Source: an uncultured Oscillospiraceae bacterium
GTDB taxonomy: Bacteria; Bacillota; Clostridia; Oscillospirales; Oscillospiraceae
Assembly: GCA_910579725.1 (NCBI GenBank)
Contig: CAJTUD010000024.1
Span: 22,156 to 37,774 of the forward strand
Length of the DNA stretch: 15,619 nt
Direction of reading: 5' to 3'
The position numbers and the translations under genes were made by a program. Shown one piece after another: positions 14,620-15,619 of this stretch. The notes beneath the pieces are model-generated. The model had not been told where the DNA came from and did no database searches. It worked only from the letters and a program-made list of their open reading frames with translations. The stretch's first letter is position 1. Each line of letters opens with the position of its first letter.

Positions 14620-15619
14620 ATGAAGATCGCCAACATCACCCTGGACAGGCCCCGGGCCGGGGAGCTTTTGCGGCTGGCGGGCTATGGAGCGGCGGGATTT
14701 TTTGCCGCAGGGTGCTGCCTGGATGGCCGCGCGCCTTTGGCGGCAGGGCTGACGGCGGCCTGCAAGCCGGGGAGGAATGCCATGGCCGCCCTGCTGGGCG
14801 GCGTGCTGGGCAGTCTGATATTTCTTCCGTTCGGTCCGGCGCTGCGTTGCAGCGGGATTTTGATTTTGATTTACGCGGTGCTGTCCGCCTTCCGGGATAC
14901 GAAATGGTTTCAGCAGGGGTGGTTCCGTCCTATTGCCGCCGCAGGGGCGGCACTGGCGGTGGAGCTGGCCTACGCGCTGCAAATGGGTCTGAACACGGCC
15001 AGTCTGACGAGAATGGCGGCTTCCACGGCCCTCTCGGGGGTGCTGTGCCACTATTGTGCGCTGCTGCTGCGGGAGACTGCCATTCCCCGACGGAAGGCCG
15101 CCCGGGAGTCTGACAGTCTTCGCCAGCGGCTGCGGCTCAGCGCCGAGGCCCTGCGTTCGCTGGGGGAGAGCTTTGTCCCTCCCCAGCCGAAGAAGGAGGA
15201 AAATCCCGCCGTCATTTTTGACCGGGCGGCAGAGGTGGTCTGCCGGGGTTGTGCGCTGCGGGATTTGTGCTGGAGCAAGGAGTATGTTTCCACTTACAAC
15301 GCCTTCAACGACGCCACACCGGTGATGCTGGAGCGGGGGCGGGCGGAAGCCTCCGACTTTGCCTCCCACTTTGCCTCCCGGTGCATCCACTTTCCCCAAC
15401 TGCTCTCCGCCATCAACACTGAGGTGACGGCGCTGCTGCTGAGGCGGCAGTACCGCCGGCAGCTGGCCCGGGAGCGGGAGCGCAGCCGCGGGCAGTACGC
15501 CCAGTTGGGGGAGCTGGTGGCCCAGGCCATTGCCGTGCCGGAGGCCCCGGCAGCGGCGGGAACGGAGCGGCGCAGGACGGGACCTCCCAGGACAGCGCGG
15601 CCCAGGAGGAAAGCGTCGG
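14620..15619 (+). CDS. spoIIE: Stage II sporulation protein E, N-terminal part (3' end outside window)
   Basis: The frame opens at ATG 14620, with GGGAAGGGG ending seven bases upstream, and stays open to the window end (333 codons). Residues of about 17-150 are hydrophobic, with roughly five membrane segments, fewer than the ten of the B. subtilis protein. From about 170 the SpoIIE linker region is clear: SAEALRSLGESFV, NPAVIFDRAAEVVCRGCALR (195-214), LCW, YVSTYNAFNDATPVMLERGR, DFASHFASRCIHFP, INTEVTALLLRRQYRRQL and a coiled-coil start. SpoIIE is a PP2C-type phosphatase at the polar septum that dephosphorylates SpoIIAA to activate sigma F in the forespore; the phosphatase domain lies beyond the window. 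The last 25 or so codons turn abruptly Arg-rich (TERRRTGPPRTARPRRK), which may mean a frameshift. Confidence 0.85.
   Translation, partial: MKIANITLDRPRAGELLRLAGYGAAGFFAAGCCLDGRAPLAAGLTAACKPGRNAMAALLGGVLGSLIFLPFGPALRCSGILILIYAVLSAFRDTKWFQQGWFRPIAAAGAALAVELAYALQMGLNTASLTRMAASTALSGVLCHYCALLLRETAIPRRKAARESDSLRQRLRLSAEALRSLGESFVPPQPKKEENPAVIFDRAAEVVCRGCALRDLCWSKEYVSTYNAFNDATPVMLERGRAEASDFASHFASRCIHFPQLLSAINTEVTALLLRRQYRRQLARERERSRGQYAQLGELVAQAIAVPEAPAAAGTERRRTGPPRTARPRRKAS

Noticed and set aside
14565..15113. 182-codon frame on the plus strand overlapping spoIIE
   Set aside because: The frame from ATG 14620 encodes recognisable SpoIIE sequence with its own ribosome binding site; the other frame gives Gly- and Arg-rich sequence typical of an out-of-frame reading.
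1..15619. CRISPR array, tRNA or rRNA genes, insertion sequences, phage genes
   Set aside because: No regularly spaced repeats, cloverleaf-like sequences, rRNA segments, transposase motifs or terminal inverted repeats were seen on reading both strands.

Overview
The window looks like chromosomal DNA of a spore-forming clostridium (Bacillota), most likely Oscillospiraceae and possibly a gut lineage. The evidence is the GC-rich coding with frequent GTG/TTG starts and strong GGAGG-type ribosome binding sites, a lipobox lipoprotein, the dxs...tlyA-nadK-argR-recN gene order typical of Clostridia, and the start of a spoIIE gene. This is read by eye from motifs; no database search was run. Every supported gene lies on the + strand and most are packed into one operon-like run from base 1 to about 14491.

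Layout. (1) 1-3330: two tandem paralogous extracellular solute-binding proteins. The first is cut by the window edge. The second is a complete lipoprotein of about 770 residues with a large propeller-like N-terminal region fused to the binding-protein fold. (2) 3371-3958: a small membrane protein of the type often annotated CorB-like. (3) 3966-5804: dxs, the entry enzyme of the MEP isoprenoid pathway. (4) 5801-9032: an accessory block between dxs and tlyA, holding a small ORF with a probable start-proximal frameshift, a short QueG-like double [4Fe-4S] protein, a DUF402 protein, a GNAT acetyltransferase, a nucleoside phosphorylase-like protein and a NUDIX hydrolase. (5) 9038-11303: tlyA, nadK and argR, the conserved core. 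(6) 11304-11549: a noncoding, hairpin-rich spacer. (7) 11550-13226: recN. (8) 13246-14170: an M28-type aminopeptidase gene broken by a frameshift and lacking two expected active-site residues. (9) 14192-14491: a YCII-like small protein. (10) 14492-14619: a promoter region with a good -10 box and a layout resembling Spo0A-activated promoters. (11) 14620 to the end: the N-terminal part of SpoIIE.

How it fits together. The core genes supply isoprenoid precursors (dxs), rRNA modification (tlyA), NADP (nadK), arginine control (argR) and DNA repair (recN). The inserted block is biased toward nucleotide and nucleoside chemistry (DUF402, phosphorylase, NUDIX). I see no CRISPR array, rRNA or tRNA gene, transposase or phage gene. 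No clearly new defence-like system is visible. The items most worth a second look are the propeller-fused lipoprotein pair, the decaying M28 peptidase, the structured argR-recN spacer, the spoIIE promoter layout, and two possible frameshifts (5801-5839 and about 15530-15619).
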